The notes under the pieces: generated by a model
What the model was told of the DNA's origin: nothing
The model's input: the letters and a program-made list of their open reading frames with translations, nothing else
Database searches by the model: none
Translations under genes and position numbers: made by a program
Source of the DNA: Oceanisphaera sp. IT1-181
GTDB taxonomy: Bacteria; Pseudomonadota; Gammaproteobacteria; Enterobacterales; Aeromonadaceae
DNA: 64,000 bases
Direction: 5' to 3'
Assembly (NCBI RefSeq): GCF_033807535.1
Contig: NZ_CP136856.1
Span: forward strand, 801,001 to 865,000
Part shown: piece after piece, positions 51,727-61,223 of the stretch
Layout: the number at the start of each line of letters is the position of its first letter
How positions within the stretch are numbered: the stretch's first letter is position 1

Positions 51727-52838
51727 TGAAGCACTATCAACTGACCACAGGCCGCTTGTCTGTGACTCCGCAGCCCGCTCGCTGGACCTGCGCCGATTTG
51801 TTTAATATTGCCGAACGACGTAATCCCAAACGCGCCTTTTTGTTTGTCAGCAAGGTACTGGGGCGCCATATGCCGGTTAGCCCGGGCACCATGCGTGCTG
51901 TGTATCGGGATTTGGCCGAGCAAATTCCTGATGATTTACCCGGGCCTGTTTTGTTTGTGGGCATGGCTGAAACTGCCGTAGGCCTGGCAGCAGGCGTGCA
52001 CCAGGAATACCGCACCCGCCGTACCGACACCTGTCTGCTCACGTCTACGCGTCATCCGGTAGAGGGCGACTTATGGTGTGAGTTTAAAGAAGAGCACAGC
52101 CATGCCACGGATCATCTGATCTATTGGCCTGCCGACGCGGCTTTGCGCCAACAGGTGGCACAGGCCGCCTCTTTGGTGTTGGTGGATGATGAAGCCACCA
52201 CCGGCAATACCTTCGTCAACTTGCTGACGGCATTGCGCCAGGCTGGGCAAGACGGATTGCCGAACCTGCAACAAGTGTGTGCGGTTACCTTAACCGACTG
52301 GAGCGGCGACGCACTGGCCAGCAGAACCGAATTGCCGGTACAGAGCATTAACTTGCTGGCCGGCCAGTGGTCGTGGCAAGCCGATGCCGATGCTACCTTG
52401 CCGACCATGCCGATGGTGAATGTTACCGAGCGTGGCGCGGCCAAGTTGAGCGAGCGCCAGGACTGGGGCCGATTGGGGGTGGCCGACAGCCCCGTTATGC
52501 TGGGGCGAGATATAACGGCGACCCAGGGCGAGCGCATTTTGGTACTGGGATCGGGGGAATTTGTGTGGCAGCCTTTTTTGCTGGCCGAGCGCCTAGCCCA
52601 GGCAGGGGCGACGGTGCATTACAGCTCGACTACCCGCTCACCGATTTCGGTTGGCCATGCCATTGAAACGGCATTGTCGTTTACCGATAACTACGGGCTG
52701 GGCATTCCCAACTACACCTACAATATTTTTCCCGAGCGTTATGATCGCATCATACTGTGTTCCGAAACACCCCGTTCAGCCTGGGATCCCCAACTGTTAA
52801 CGGCGTTGCATCATCCGGAGTTTGCCTACTATGAATAA
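51726..52838 (+). CDS. Phosphoribosyltransferase with C-terminal TRSP domain
   Basis: 370-residue protein: an N-terminal PRTase_2-type domain with the PRPP-binding loop LVLVDDEATTGNTFVN near 150-165, and a C-terminal TRSP-type region (about 230-370) with LVLGSGEFVWQPFLLAE near 275 and SSTTRSPISVGHAI near 300. The name TRSP comes from a conserved motif, and here TTRSPI is visible. It is predicted to transfer a phosphoribosyl group in the Ter-associated pathway. Starts on the last base of the ATP-grasp gene and overlaps the HAD gene by 8 bp, so translation is coupled. Confidence 0.85.
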   Translation: MKHYQLTTGRLSVTPQPARWTCADLFNIAERRNPKRAFLFVSKVLGRHMPVSPGTMRAVYRDLAEQIPDDLPGPVLFVGMAETAVGLAAGVHQEYRTRRTDTCLLTSTRHPVEGDLWCEFKEEHSHATDHLIYWPADAALRQQVAQAASLVLVDDEATTGNTFVNLLTALRQAGQDGLPNLQQVCAVTLTDWSGDALASRTELPVQSINLLAGQWSWQADADATLPTMPMVNVTERGAAKLSERQDWGRLGVADSPVMLGRDITATQGERILVLGSGEFVWQPFLLAERLAQAGATVHYSSTTRSPISVGHAIETALSFTDNYGLGIPNYTYNIFPERYDRIILCSETPRSAWDPQLLTALHHPEFAYYE

Positions 52839-53607
52839 ACCGCTGTTTTTGGTCGACCTGGACGACACCTTGTTTCAGACCCAACGCAAAATGACGCAAG
52901 AATTGGGGCAGGAGCCGGTGCGCGTTGGCGCGCTGGACCGCTCGCTCACCCCCCGTAGCTTTATGAATCAAAAGCAGGCCATGCTGGTGGACTGGTTACT
53001 GGAAAGCAGTGAGCTGATCCCAGTGACGGCCAGAGGCACGGAAGAAATAGCCCGGGTTGAAATACCGTTTCGCTCATGGCAGATAACCACCCACGGGGCG
53101 GTGATCCTGCAACCCGACGGCCAAGCGGATGCTGGCTGGAAAAAACACATTCTGGATGCGCTTGCCCCCTACACCGCACACTTGTTGGAACTGGAGCGGG
53201 TGTGTAATGCGGTGCTTAGCGAGCAGCAGGTAGATGGCTGGGTGCGCATTAACCACGAGTACGACGATCAGCCGGTGTATCTGGTGATGAAGCATCGCAA
53301 CAGCAATCACATCGATGAGACCTATGCGGTGGCCGATGAAGTGGCCAAACGCATCGACCTTAGCGGTTACTATGTGCACCGAAACGGCAACAATATTGCC
53401 TGGTTACCGCACTGTATCGAAAAAGGCAAAGCCACCGAATACCTGTTAAAAACCTTACAGGAAACGGCTGGCACTCGCCCGGTCATTGGCCTGGGAGACA
53501 GCTTGAGTGATCACCGCTTTTTAACCCTGTGTGATTTTTGGGGCATGCCCAGCACCAGCCAGTTTGCCACTCACGTACACCAGTCTTTTCATCAGCAGGA
53601 AGATTAA
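52831..53607 (+). CDS. HAD-superfamily hydrolase of the Ter-associated operon
   Basis: 258-residue phosphatase-like HAD protein: motif I LVDLDDTLFQTQRK at 9-22, motif II-like PVTAR near 70, the loop-2 lysine region CIEKGKATEYLL near 196 and motif IV GLGDSLSDHRFL near 220. It probably removes a phosphate from a sugar-phosphate or nucleotide intermediate in the pathway. It overlaps the PRTase gene by 8 bp and is followed after one base by the StiP gene. Confidence 0.85.
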   Translation: MNKPLFLVDLDDTLFQTQRKMTQELGQEPVRVGALDRSLTPRSFMNQKQAMLVDWLLESSELIPVTARGTEEIARVEIPFRSWQITTHGAVILQPDGQADAGWKKHILDALAPYTAHLLELERVCNAVLSEQQVDGWVRINHEYDDQPVYLVMKHRNSNHIDETYAVADEVAKRIDLSGYYVHRNGNNIAWLPHCIEKGKATEYLLKTLQETAGTRPVIGLGDSLSDHRFLTLCDFWGMPSTSQFATHVHQSFHQQED

Positions 53608-53608
53608 T

Positions 53609-54706
53609 ATGCCCACCACTGCTATTACTCCGTTTTCCGGATCATACCAGCCAGAAGACGTGCAGTTTTTACTGCAACCTCTTGAAATGGCCTATACGCC
53701 AGTTGCAGAAAAAGAGCAGCTTATCCAGTCCGGCCAAAGTCATTATTCAGACATGCTCTCGCAAGAGCCAGCTCCGTCAGACACACACCTCGCCTTATTT
53801 AATCAGTCGCTGGACGAGCAGGGCGCGCGCCTGGCACAAGAAAGCGTGGCGCTGGCCAAAGCGCTGCAACAGCAGTTTGCAGGCGAGCCGGCCACGCCCA
53901 TAGTACTGGTGAGTCTGGTGCGGGCGGGCGTGCCGCTGGGGGTGATCCTGCAGCAAACCTTACGCGAAATGGGCGTGGCTTCCGTCCACTATGGCATTAG
54001 CATCATTCGTGACCGAGGCATAGATGAAGCGGCGCTGGCCTACATAGAAGCGAAGCACGGCACCAAGGGCATAGTGTTTGTTGATGGCTGGACCGGTAAA
54101 GGGGCGATCACCGATGAACTGGCGAAAAATCTGGTGGGGCGGCCGGGTTATCCCGAACAACCCCGGCTGGTGGTGTTGGCCGATCCCGGTGGCTGTGCCT
54201 GGCTTAGTGCCTCGCCTGAGGATTGGCTGATCCCGTTCGGTATTTTAGGCGCACCCGTCTCGGGATTGGTATCGCGTTCTATCTGGACCTCTGAGGGCGT
54301 GCATGGTTGTGTGCGCTGCGATCACTTGGCCGCGGATGATCGCAGTCAGTTTCTGGTTGATGTGATTGGCGAATACAGACGGCACCTTAACCTGGAGAGC
54401 ATACTGCCTGCGGTACTCACCGAGCATCAGGGGCTGGCGAATCCACGGCGTGCCAGCCGCGCCGTTATTCAGCACATAGCCAAACAGTACCAGGTAGACA
54501 GCATGAATCGCATCAAGCCGGGCATTGCCGAAGCCACCCGAGCCGTGTTGCGACGGGTGCCTGATCATGTGTTGGTGCGCTCCCTTAGTGATCCTGATGT
54601 TGCGCTGCTGGTGCATCTGGCACAGGCCTCGGGTGTGGTGATTAGCGAAGTTGGCGATGAAATTGGCCCTTACCGCGCACTGACCATCATTAAAAAGGTG
54701 CGCTAA
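53609..54706 (+). CDS. StiP/PRTase_1 protein with C-terminal PELOTA-like domain
   Basis: 365-residue protein. The N-terminal part (about 1-265) is of the PRTase_1/StiP type, with LVSLVRAGVPLGVILQQTL near 92 and a PRPP-loop-like GIVFVDGWTGKGAITDEL near 145. The C-terminal part (about 305-365), DHVLVRSLSDPDVALLVHLAQ, resembles the PELOTA RNA-binding fold. Some databases call this family a cysteine protease, which is not supported by anything visible here. The start follows AGGAAG. Confidence 0.85.
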   Translation: MPTTAITPFSGSYQPEDVQFLLQPLEMAYTPVAEKEQLIQSGQSHYSDMLSQEPAPSDTHLALFNQSLDEQGARLAQESVALAKALQQQFAGEPATPIVLVSLVRAGVPLGVILQQTLREMGVASVHYGISIIRDRGIDEAALAYIEAKHGTKGIVFVDGWTGKGAITDELAKNLVGRPGYPEQPRLVVLADPGGCAWLSASPEDWLIPFGILGAPVSGLVSRSIWTSEGVHGCVRCDHLAADDRSQFLVDVIGEYRRHLNLESILPAVLTEHQGLANPRRASRAVIQHIAKQYQVDSMNRIKPGIAEATRAVLRRVPDHVLVRSLSDPDVALLVHLAQASGVVISEVGDEIGPYRALTIIKKVR

Positions 54707-54708
54707 CC

Positions 54709-55656
54709 ATGACCTTGTCACCTTATCGACTGGGGGCGTCTCTTTATATGCCCGCCGTGCGCACCGACATTGTGGATGTGGTGCTAAAAAATAAAATACC
54801 GGGCTTAAGCTCGCTGATCATCTGTTTTGAAGATGCGCTCGCCGAACAAGACATAGCGGCAGGGCTTAACAACCTGCGCTCGGTACTCACCATCTTGCGC
54901 CAGCATAGCCATGCTAACTGCGAGCACCACCATAGCAATCGAGAGCATGACCGGCCTTTGGTCTTTATTCGGCCGCGTCATCAAGCCATGGCCCGGCAAT
55001 TGGTCAACGAGTTCGATCTCGGTACCGTTAACGGCTTTGTACTGCCAAAGTTCACCCAGGCAACCCTGGATGAATGGACCGAGATCCTGGAGCCGACCCA
55101 CCTGTTGTGGATGCCCACCCTGGAAACCGCCGAGGTATTTGATGCACTGGCGATGCGCGAATTGGCGAATGAGCTGGATACACACCCTTGCCGAGCGCAA
55201 ATTATAGCGATTCGAGTGGGCGGTAACGATCTGCTGAATGTGCTGTCTTTGCGCCGTCAGCGACATAAGACCCTGTATGATGGCCCGCTCGGTTATGTGA
55301 TGAAAATGCTGGTAAGTACCTTTGGCTCACGCCAGTTCGCACTCACCGCGCCTGTGTGTGAATTAATTGAACGTAACGACATTCTGGCCGAAGAGCTTAA
55401 AGCGGATATTGAACATGGCTTTGTTGGCAAAACCGCCATTCATCCCCACCAGATTGACACTATCAATCAAGCATTGGCAGTAGACGCGATAGAATATGAA
55501 GATGCCTTGCGCATCGTCAATTCGGGCACGGCGGTATTCAAACACAACGGCGCCATGTGCGAGCCTGCTACACATACTCGCTGGGCAGAAAACATACTGA
55601 CGCGCGCGCAGTATTACGGTTATCAAAAAAGATGGCTGACCAGCATTCCCGGCTGA
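54709..55656 (+). CDS. HpcH/HpaI-type aldolase (CitE-like), Ter-associated
   Basis: 315-residue TIM-barrel aldolase/lyase: LSSLIICFEDALAEQDI near 32-48 (CitE-like E-D motif), FVLPKFTQATLDEW near 107, IRVGGNDLLNVLSLRRQRH near 168 and GFVGKTAIHPHQID near 240, which is typical of the CitE-like family. It is predicted to make or break a C-C bond on a keto-acid in the module. It lies 2 bp after the StiP gene and is the last gene of the operon, convergent with the helicase. Confidence 0.85.
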   Translation: MTLSPYRLGASLYMPAVRTDIVDVVLKNKIPGLSSLIICFEDALAEQDIAAGLNNLRSVLTILRQHSHANCEHHHSNREHDRPLVFIRPRHQAMARQLVNEFDLGTVNGFVLPKFTQATLDEWTEILEPTHLLWMPTLETAEVFDALAMRELANELDTHPCRAQIIAIRVGGNDLLNVLSLRRQRHKTLYDGPLGYVMKMLVSTFGSRQFALTAPVCELIERNDILAEELKADIEHGFVGKTAIHPHQIDTINQALAVDAIEYEDALRIVNSGTAVFKHNGAMCEPATHTRWAENILTRAQYYGYQKRWLTSIPG

Positions 55657-55687
55657 ATATAGAGCCTGACGCTAGGTTAGTCAGCGC

Positions 55688-58069
55688 TTAAGCGCCAAGC
55701 TGCGGCCACCAAGTGGGCAGCAGCCGTTGAATATCGGGTTTATTAAACCTGTCATCCATCAGCTCAATGACGCCAGTGTCGTCAGGGGTGCGGATCAAGC
55801 GACCCGCCGCTTGGATCACCTTGCGCAAGCCCGGATATAAATAGGTATAGGCATAACTTTGATCGGAGCCAAAGCGCGCGGCTAAGCGCAGGGCTAATTG
55901 TTGGTGATAATCATCAAAAGGGGGCAAGCCGAGCGTGGCAATAAACACCCCCACCAAATCTTCACCGGGCAGGTCTATGCCCTCCGAAAAAGCCCCGCCT
56001 AATACGGCAAAACCTACTAAGCCGCGTCCGTTGCGAAAGCGTTCAATAAAGGCCAGCCGTTCGGCTTCGCTTATGCCGGGCGTTTGCGCTATGCAGGGGA
56101 GTTGCGGATGCTGGTTTTGAAAATAATCCTGCAACTGATTGAGATACGCAAAGCTGCTTAAATACACCAAGTAATTACCTGATCTCACCTGATACTGCTC
56201 GGCAATGCGTTGACTAATGGCGGGTAAGGATCGGGCGCGATCGTTAAAGCGGGTGCTCACCTTAAGTACGTTCAATTGCAGTTGCTGAGCCGAGAAAGGG
56301 CTGGCAATGGTTTGGCCACAGGTAGAGTCTGGTAAGCCCAGTAAGTCGTGGTAATAACGGGCAGGGCTTAAGGTGGCAGAAAACAATATCGCCGCCTCGG
56401 CGTGGGCAAAGCGGGGCGCTAAAAAGTCTGCAGGAATTAAGTTTTGTAGCGCAAGACTGGCTGATTGCCGCGGCTTACTGCTAGCAGTCAAGGTGCGCAC
56501 TTCCAACGTACATAAAGAATGCTCACCAAATTGTTCGGCCAGCTTTAAAAAAGCCAAGCTATCGAACAGCACTGTTTGTAGCTCGGGCGTTGGCGAAAAT
56601 TCGCTAAAGTTTTCGGTAATATCGCCAATCAACCGCTGCAAGGCACCGTTCAGCTCGGTGGGCACGACGCTAAGCTGATATCTATCGGTAACACTGCTGG
56701 CGCTTGAAGACGCGATCACTGAATCCGCGGTCACTGAACCCGTAGTTTGGTGAGCCGCGATTAAGCGCTTCCAGGCTCGCTGCAACGCGGTAAACGATTT
56801 CTTTAAGTTTGTGGGGGCGAGGCGGGCTGCCGCACTAAACTGTGCCTGATTAAGCGCGGCTGAATACATACCCCGCGCCCGATCAATTAAGTTATGAGCT
56901 TCATCTATTAAGGGCACAGAGCGCCATTCATTTTGCTGACTTAAGGCAAATAACAGCGCTTGTTGATCAAAATAATGGTTCACGTCACCCACCACTACAT
57001 CTGACCAGCGGGCCATTTCTTGCGCCAAATAATAGGGGCACAGCTGATGCTCAGCCGCTATTTCATTAATGCTGGTTTGATCCAACCAATAACGATTAGC
57101 CGCCGCTTGGCGCGCCGCCGGTAGTCGGTCAAAAAAGCCATTGGCCAGTGGGCAAGACTCGCCATGGCAAGCTAAGTCTTTATGCAAGCAGGCTTTATCG
57201 CGGGCGGTTAGCTCTAAGATGCGCACCGGTAAAATCCCATCATCTGGCCCTTTGAGCTTACTTAAGCTGTCGAGCATCAATTGCCGACCGGTAGTGCGCG
57301 CGCTCAGCATAAATAATCGGTCCAGCCCGCGTCTGGGCATGGCCATTAGAGCGGGATAGGCCACGCCTAAGGTTTTGCCAATGCCGGTGGGTGCTTCTAG
57401 CTGCAAACTTTGGGCGCGGCTAATGGCTTTATAAACGGTTTCGCTTAACGTGCGCTGATGAGTGCGAAAGTCCGCAAACGGAAACGCCAAGCTTATTAAG
57501 GCCTGATCGCGCTTTACTCTGTGGGCTTGCTCTTGCTGATGCCAGTCTTGATAGCGCTGGCATAAAGCATGCAAAAAATCTTCCAGTGCCTCTGCCGTCC
57601 AGCTTTCTTCCAGTGGCGTTTCTAAATCTTTGCCAATGTCGTAATACAACAAGCGCAGGCGCACTTTGGCTAAGTTGTCGCGACGACACAAGAGCGCGCC
57701 ATAGACTTTTAATTGTGCCCAGTGCAGCTGGCGCTGACCGTGGCCTAAGCGCGCTAGGTCACTTCTGTGGGTTTTAATTTCTTCCAACAAAGGCAGCGCT
57801 GTTAGTGCTTGAGCAGCAGGCGCTTCATAGCCGTCAGCTCGGCCGCGTAGGGTAATGCCTAGGCAATCGCCGGTTAATTGATATTCCGCTTGGTAATGTG
57901 GCCCGCGTCGGCCTTGTACTTTTTTATGGCCAGCCATGCCCTCGGTAGAAGAAGGCGAGGGCGTATAACTGTGCTCAAGGCTGCCAAGGCGCGCCGCAAA
58001 CTCGCACAAGGAGCGCACTGCAATGACTGTCTGCTCTTGCTTCAACTCTTGTGTCAGCTCTTGTTTCAA
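55688..58069 (-). CDS. XPD/DinG-like helicase with N-terminal RecB/Cas4-type nuclease domain
   Basis: 793-residue protein. The N-terminal 180 residues contain GRADG (D79), LLEEIKT (E97, K99) and QLKVYGALLC, matching the G-x-D ... E-x-K ... Q-x-x-x-Y pattern of PD-(D/E)XK nucleases. The helicase half has Walker A EAPTGIGKTLG (K232), four cysteines (CLHKDLACHGESCP and LCPYYL) as in the XPD 4Fe-4S domain, IDEAHN and the motif VI QAAGRLIRTPDDTG. It follows the FAN1 gene with a 4-bp TTGA overlap, so the start is TTG at 58069; the first ATG is at residue 45 and would delete a conserved N-terminus. Confidence 0.88.
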   Translation of the reverse strand: MKQELTQELKQEQTVIAVRSLCEFAARLGSLEHSYTPSPSSTEGMAGHKKVQGRRGPHYQAEYQLTGDCLGITLRGRADGYEAPAAQALTALPLLEEIKTHRSDLARLGHGQRQLHWAQLKVYGALLCRRDNLAKVRLRLLYYDIGKDLETPLEESWTAEALEDFLHALCQRYQDWHQQEQAHRVKRDQALISLAFPFADFRTHQRTLSETVYKAISRAQSLQLEAPTGIGKTLGVAYPALMAMPRRGLDRLFMLSARTTGRQLMLDSLSKLKGPDDGILPVRILELTARDKACLHKDLACHGESCPLANGFFDRLPAARQAAANRYWLDQTSINEIAAEHQLCPYYLAQEMARWSDVVVGDVNHYFDQQALLFALSQQNEWRSVPLIDEAHNLIDRARGMYSAALNQAQFSAAARLAPTNLKKSFTALQRAWKRLIAAHQTTGSVTADSVIASSSASSVTDRYQLSVVPTELNGALQRLIGDITENFSEFSPTPELQTVLFDSLAFLKLAEQFGEHSLCTLEVRTLTASSKPRQSASLALQNLIPADFLAPRFAHAEAAILFSATLSPARYYHDLLGLPDSTCGQTIASPFSAQQLQLNVLKVSTRFNDRARSLPAISQRIAEQYQVRSGNYLVYLSSFAYLNQLQDYFQNQHPQLPCIAQTPGISEAERLAFIERFRNGRGLVGFAVLGGAFSEGIDLPGEDLVGVFIATLGLPPFDDYHQQLALRLAARFGSDQSYAYTYLYPGLRKVIQAAGRLIRTPDDTGVIELMDDRFNKPDIQRLLPTWWPQLGA

Positions 58070-59736
58070 CTATCACTCCAGCTCACTTGAATCACGCTCA
58101 CGGGCAAGCCTTGGGCGAGCATAGTTTGGATCCATAAACGCTGATGATCTTGCAGGCGATCGCCGGGACCTTTTACTTCTATTAAGCGATAGCTTTGGTT
58201 GGCTAAGTCCAGCTCTAATAGGTCTGGCATGCCTTTACGATGATGGCGCAAGTCCAGTAATAAATAGTTAAACACTGAGGTTAAATGCGCAGCTGGGATC
58301 ACTTTGAGTGCCATCTCTATAAGCTCAGAACTTAAGCTGGGCCAATGCATAAAAGCGCAGCTGATGCCGTGCTTTTGCTGATAGCGCGCTTTAATCACCT
58401 CTTTATATTCACCGGATTTAAGCCGTGCAAATCCCTCGGCCAGCCATAGAGCGCGACTGTCGATAAAGCCCGGACGATACAAATCCGCAGGGCCCGCTTG
58501 AAAGGGATTAAAAAAGGCGCCGCGAATGGGCGCAAATAACGCCGGCCAAAACAACAGCGCGAATAAGCCGTTAAACAAACGATTTTCTACATGAAACAGC
58601 TGAATGCTTTCGGTGCTTAAATGATTGATCACCGCTGCTTCTACTCGCCCTTGGCTTGGCTTTGCTAATATTTCACTGTCACTGGGCACATTTAACCTAA
58701 CAGGCGCCGTATAAGGTATGCCCGCCTTTTTAGCGCTGCGTTGGCGAATGCGCTCCACGGTAACCAGCGCTTCAGGCTGAGTAATATTAATGAGCGCCTG
58801 CGTGGTATGAGCAAATACCTCGGCTGGCGGTAACTGCTTTTCTAATAGCCGCAGGGTGCGCACTTGCGCTGCTCGGTGCTCACTTTGCTGATACAAATCC
58901 AGCGCCAAGCTTAAGTCTTGCTGGCGCTCTGCTTCACGGCCAAATTGATACAGCACCTTGTGGCGACGATATTCAATCCATTCACAAGCCACGGGTGCAG
59001 GTAATAAAGGCCGAATATCGGCAATCGGCTCACCATTAAACACGCGGTTTTGCAGCTGCTGTAGCGCTAAATACAAGTCAACTTCGGCGCGTGCTTGAAA
59101 GGGCTTTGAGTCGCGACTCAATGGCATCGTTTCAAACTGCTGCAGGCCCAGTTCGGTTAATACAAACTCCGACCAATCTTGATGCAGGTTGCCAAAAAAC
59201 ATCAGTCGTAAACGTTCAAATAAAGCCGCACAGCTTAATTGGATTACCGTAAAAGGGGCATCAGGCCACCAAGCAGCCAGCGGTTTAAGCTCATCCGCTG
59301 ATGCTTGCTCCAGTAAGGCGCTGACTAAATCAACCTTTCGACTATTGGCGGCAAAGGTAACGTCGCTTATTCGTAGCCGCGCCAGCGCCACGCATTCTTC
59401 GCGTTTGGCTAAATGACACAACTCGCTTAATAGCAGCTCAGGATCAAGCGATATCAAATCAAGTGAGCTCAATAGCGTAAGCGTCTGCGCTAAATCAGGC
59501 ACTTCCGTATAACTCAGCTTGTCAGTGCGAAACAGCGTGCCTTTACGCATCACCAAACGCACCAGTAAAGCTTGAGCTGGCGTATTGAGCTGGAGTAGCT
59601 GTTGCAGTTGCTGGGTTTCGGCTGGGGTGAGTAAATCGCTATATTGACTGAGACACAGCTTAATCACCTGCTGCGCGTTGCGCAGGTAATACAGCGGATC
59701 CGCCAACGAAGTGGCAGTAACAAGGGGCATATTCAT
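58066..59736 (-). CDS. FAN1-like structure-specific nuclease (VRR-NUC domain)
   Basis: 556-residue homologue of the FAN1 family, similar in layout to Pseudomonas FAN1: an N-terminal helical SAP-like region, a central TPR-like region (about 180-330) and a C-terminal VRR-NUC nuclease with KGMPDLLELD, then YRLIEVKGPGDRLQDHQRLW (catalytic Asp and E-x-K). FAN1 unhooks DNA interstrand crosslinks and cuts 5' flaps. The overlapping helicase gene with its own nuclease domain points to a joint repair role. Starts with ATG at 59736. Confidence 0.92.
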   Translation of the reverse strand: MNMPLVTATSLADPLYYLRNAQQVIKLCLSQYSDLLTPAETQQLQQLLQLNTPAQALLVRLVMRKGTLFRTDKLSYTEVPDLAQTLTLLSSLDLISLDPELLLSELCHLAKREECVALARLRISDVTFAANSRKVDLVSALLEQASADELKPLAAWWPDAPFTVIQLSCAALFERLRLMFFGNLHQDWSEFVLTELGLQQFETMPLSRDSKPFQARAEVDLYLALQQLQNRVFNGEPIADIRPLLPAPVACEWIEYRRHKVLYQFGREAERQQDLSLALDLYQQSEHRAAQVRTLRLLEKQLPPAEVFAHTTQALINITQPEALVTVERIRQRSAKKAGIPYTAPVRLNVPSDSEILAKPSQGRVEAAVINHLSTESIQLFHVENRLFNGLFALLFWPALFAPIRGAFFNPFQAGPADLYRPGFIDSRALWLAEGFARLKSGEYKEVIKARYQQKHGISCAFMHWPSLSSELIEMALKVIPAAHLTSVFNYLLLDLRHHRKGMPDLLELDLANQSYRLIEVKGPGDRLQDHQRLWIQTMLAQGLPVSVIQVSWSDS

Positions 59737-59869
59737 GGTCGTATTCTACGGCATTACATGTGTAAAATTACAGTGCTATAGCTGATTGTTTTTTGATCGG
59801 ATTCGTGTGGGCTAGGCCCAAGCTAGGCTCAAGTCTTTCAAGACAGAGCGAGAGCTCACTGCCGATGCG

Positions 59870-61192
59870 TTAGCGCTTTAGATGTTGGGTGACCACGTAT
59901 TCGCTGTAATAAAGCGGTAGCACAATATGTTGTTGCTCAGTCGCCGGTGAGCCTTGGGTGCCGGTCAGTTTAATGGTTTTGATGGGCTGACATTTCTCAA
60001 TATAAGAGGCTAATGATTTTGCCTTGGTTCTTTTGCCGCTCTTAACCTCAATAGGAATAATGTTGCCTGCGTCATCTGTGGTAATGAATTCAATTTCGGC
60101 TCTGGCATCGTTCCAAGAGTAAGTGGGTTCTAGCCCAAAGGCGGCAAACTCTTGCTGCACAAAATTCTCTGCTACATAGCCTTTATACTCATATCCTTGC
60201 TGCTTTATCTCTTTGTAGCTGACGCCCAGCATGTGGTTAAGTAAGCCTACATCAAACAGAAATAGCTTTACCGCATTGTCTTTTTTGTAGGCCGCCAAAG
60301 GACTGCGTGGCATGCCATCAATAGGATAATTTTTTAGTACTAAGCGGCATTTTTCCAACCAGGTAATGGCACTTTCTAATTCGCTGTAACGGGATTTACG
60401 CTCATGGACGCCTTTAAACTTAAAGCGTTTCACAGACTCATCCATTACCGCAAACAACTGCGACGGCACATTCATAAAGACTGACTCAATCAAGGCTGCG
60501 TCCACCTTGCCGGCGTACTTACCAAAGTCCCGCTGGTAGCCAGAAACTAAGTCTGCGTGAATGCTGGACACGGCTTGTATACGCTCCAGAATGCTGGCGT
60601 CGGCCAAAGCAAACCACGCATTTATCGCTTCCGGCATGCCGCCGGTAAAGTAGTAATCGGTGAGTTTATCGAACAGTTTGGTATGTGCGGCGGCTGAGTT
60701 GGCTTGTTTTTCAAAGGCATTAATTAGCGCCGTCTCTCCGGAGGCCAGTAAAAATTCATGAAATGAGAGTGGCACAAGATTATGTTGCTCTACTTTACCA
60801 ACCGGAAACGAGTTCAGTAAGCCAATGTTCGAACCACTGGCCACCACATACATATGGGGCGCTTGTTCGGCAAAATACTTAAGTGCGGTAACGGCTCTTT
60901 CGCATTCGCCAATTTCGTCTAAGATCAGCAGATCTTGAGTGGGATCAAAGGCCTCATTCGTTAGCAGCTCTATGTTGGATAACACGTCCGCTGGAGTGAG
61001 TGAACCCGCAAAGGCGGCGGCCATGTCTGGCGACTCAAGAAAGTCGATGCGTAGGACGCGTTGGAAATGGCGACCAAACAAGGTTTGTAGCAAGTAAGTC
61101 TTGCCCGTCTGGCGAGCGCCATCAATGAGCAAGGGTTTGCGTGATACTTTGTCTTTCCAAACCAGTAATTTGTCTAATAATAACCGCTGCAT
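59870..61192 (-). CDS. AAA-type ATPase with DUF4143 domain
   Basis: 440-residue protein of the AAA_14/DUF4143 type: Walker A DGARQTGKT near 24-32, Walker B LLILDEIGE near 91, then a C-terminal PD-(D/E)XK-like DUF4143 domain with ARAEIEFITTDDAGNIIPIEVKSGK near 380 (E-x-K). Function is unknown; homologues are widespread, often solitary and probably horizontally mobile. ATG 61192 follows AGAGAAAAG; TTG 61219 is an alternative start. Two near-identical 29-bp direct repeats lie right upstream. Confidence 0.88.
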   Translation of the reverse strand: MQRLLLDKLLVWKDKVSRKPLLIDGARQTGKTYLLQTLFGRHFQRVLRIDFLESPDMAAAFAGSLTPADVLSNIELLTNEAFDPTQDLLILDEIGECERAVTALKYFAEQAPHMYVVASGSNIGLLNSFPVGKVEQHNLVPLSFHEFLLASGETALINAFEKQANSAAAHTKLFDKLTDYYFTGGMPEAINAWFALADASILERIQAVSSIHADLVSGYQRDFGKYAGKVDAALIESVFMNVPSQLFAVMDESVKRFKFKGVHERKSRYSELESAITWLEKCRLVLKNYPIDGMPRSPLAAYKKDNAVKLFLFDVGLLNHMLGVSYKEIKQQGYEYKGYVAENFVQQEFAAFGLEPTYSWNDARAEIEFITTDDAGNIIPIEVKSGKRTKAKSLASYIEKCQPIKTIKLTGTQGSPATEQQHIVLPLYYSEYVVTQHLKR

Positions 61193-61223
61193 AATCTTTT
61201 CTCTGGGCTTAAACATCAACTCA

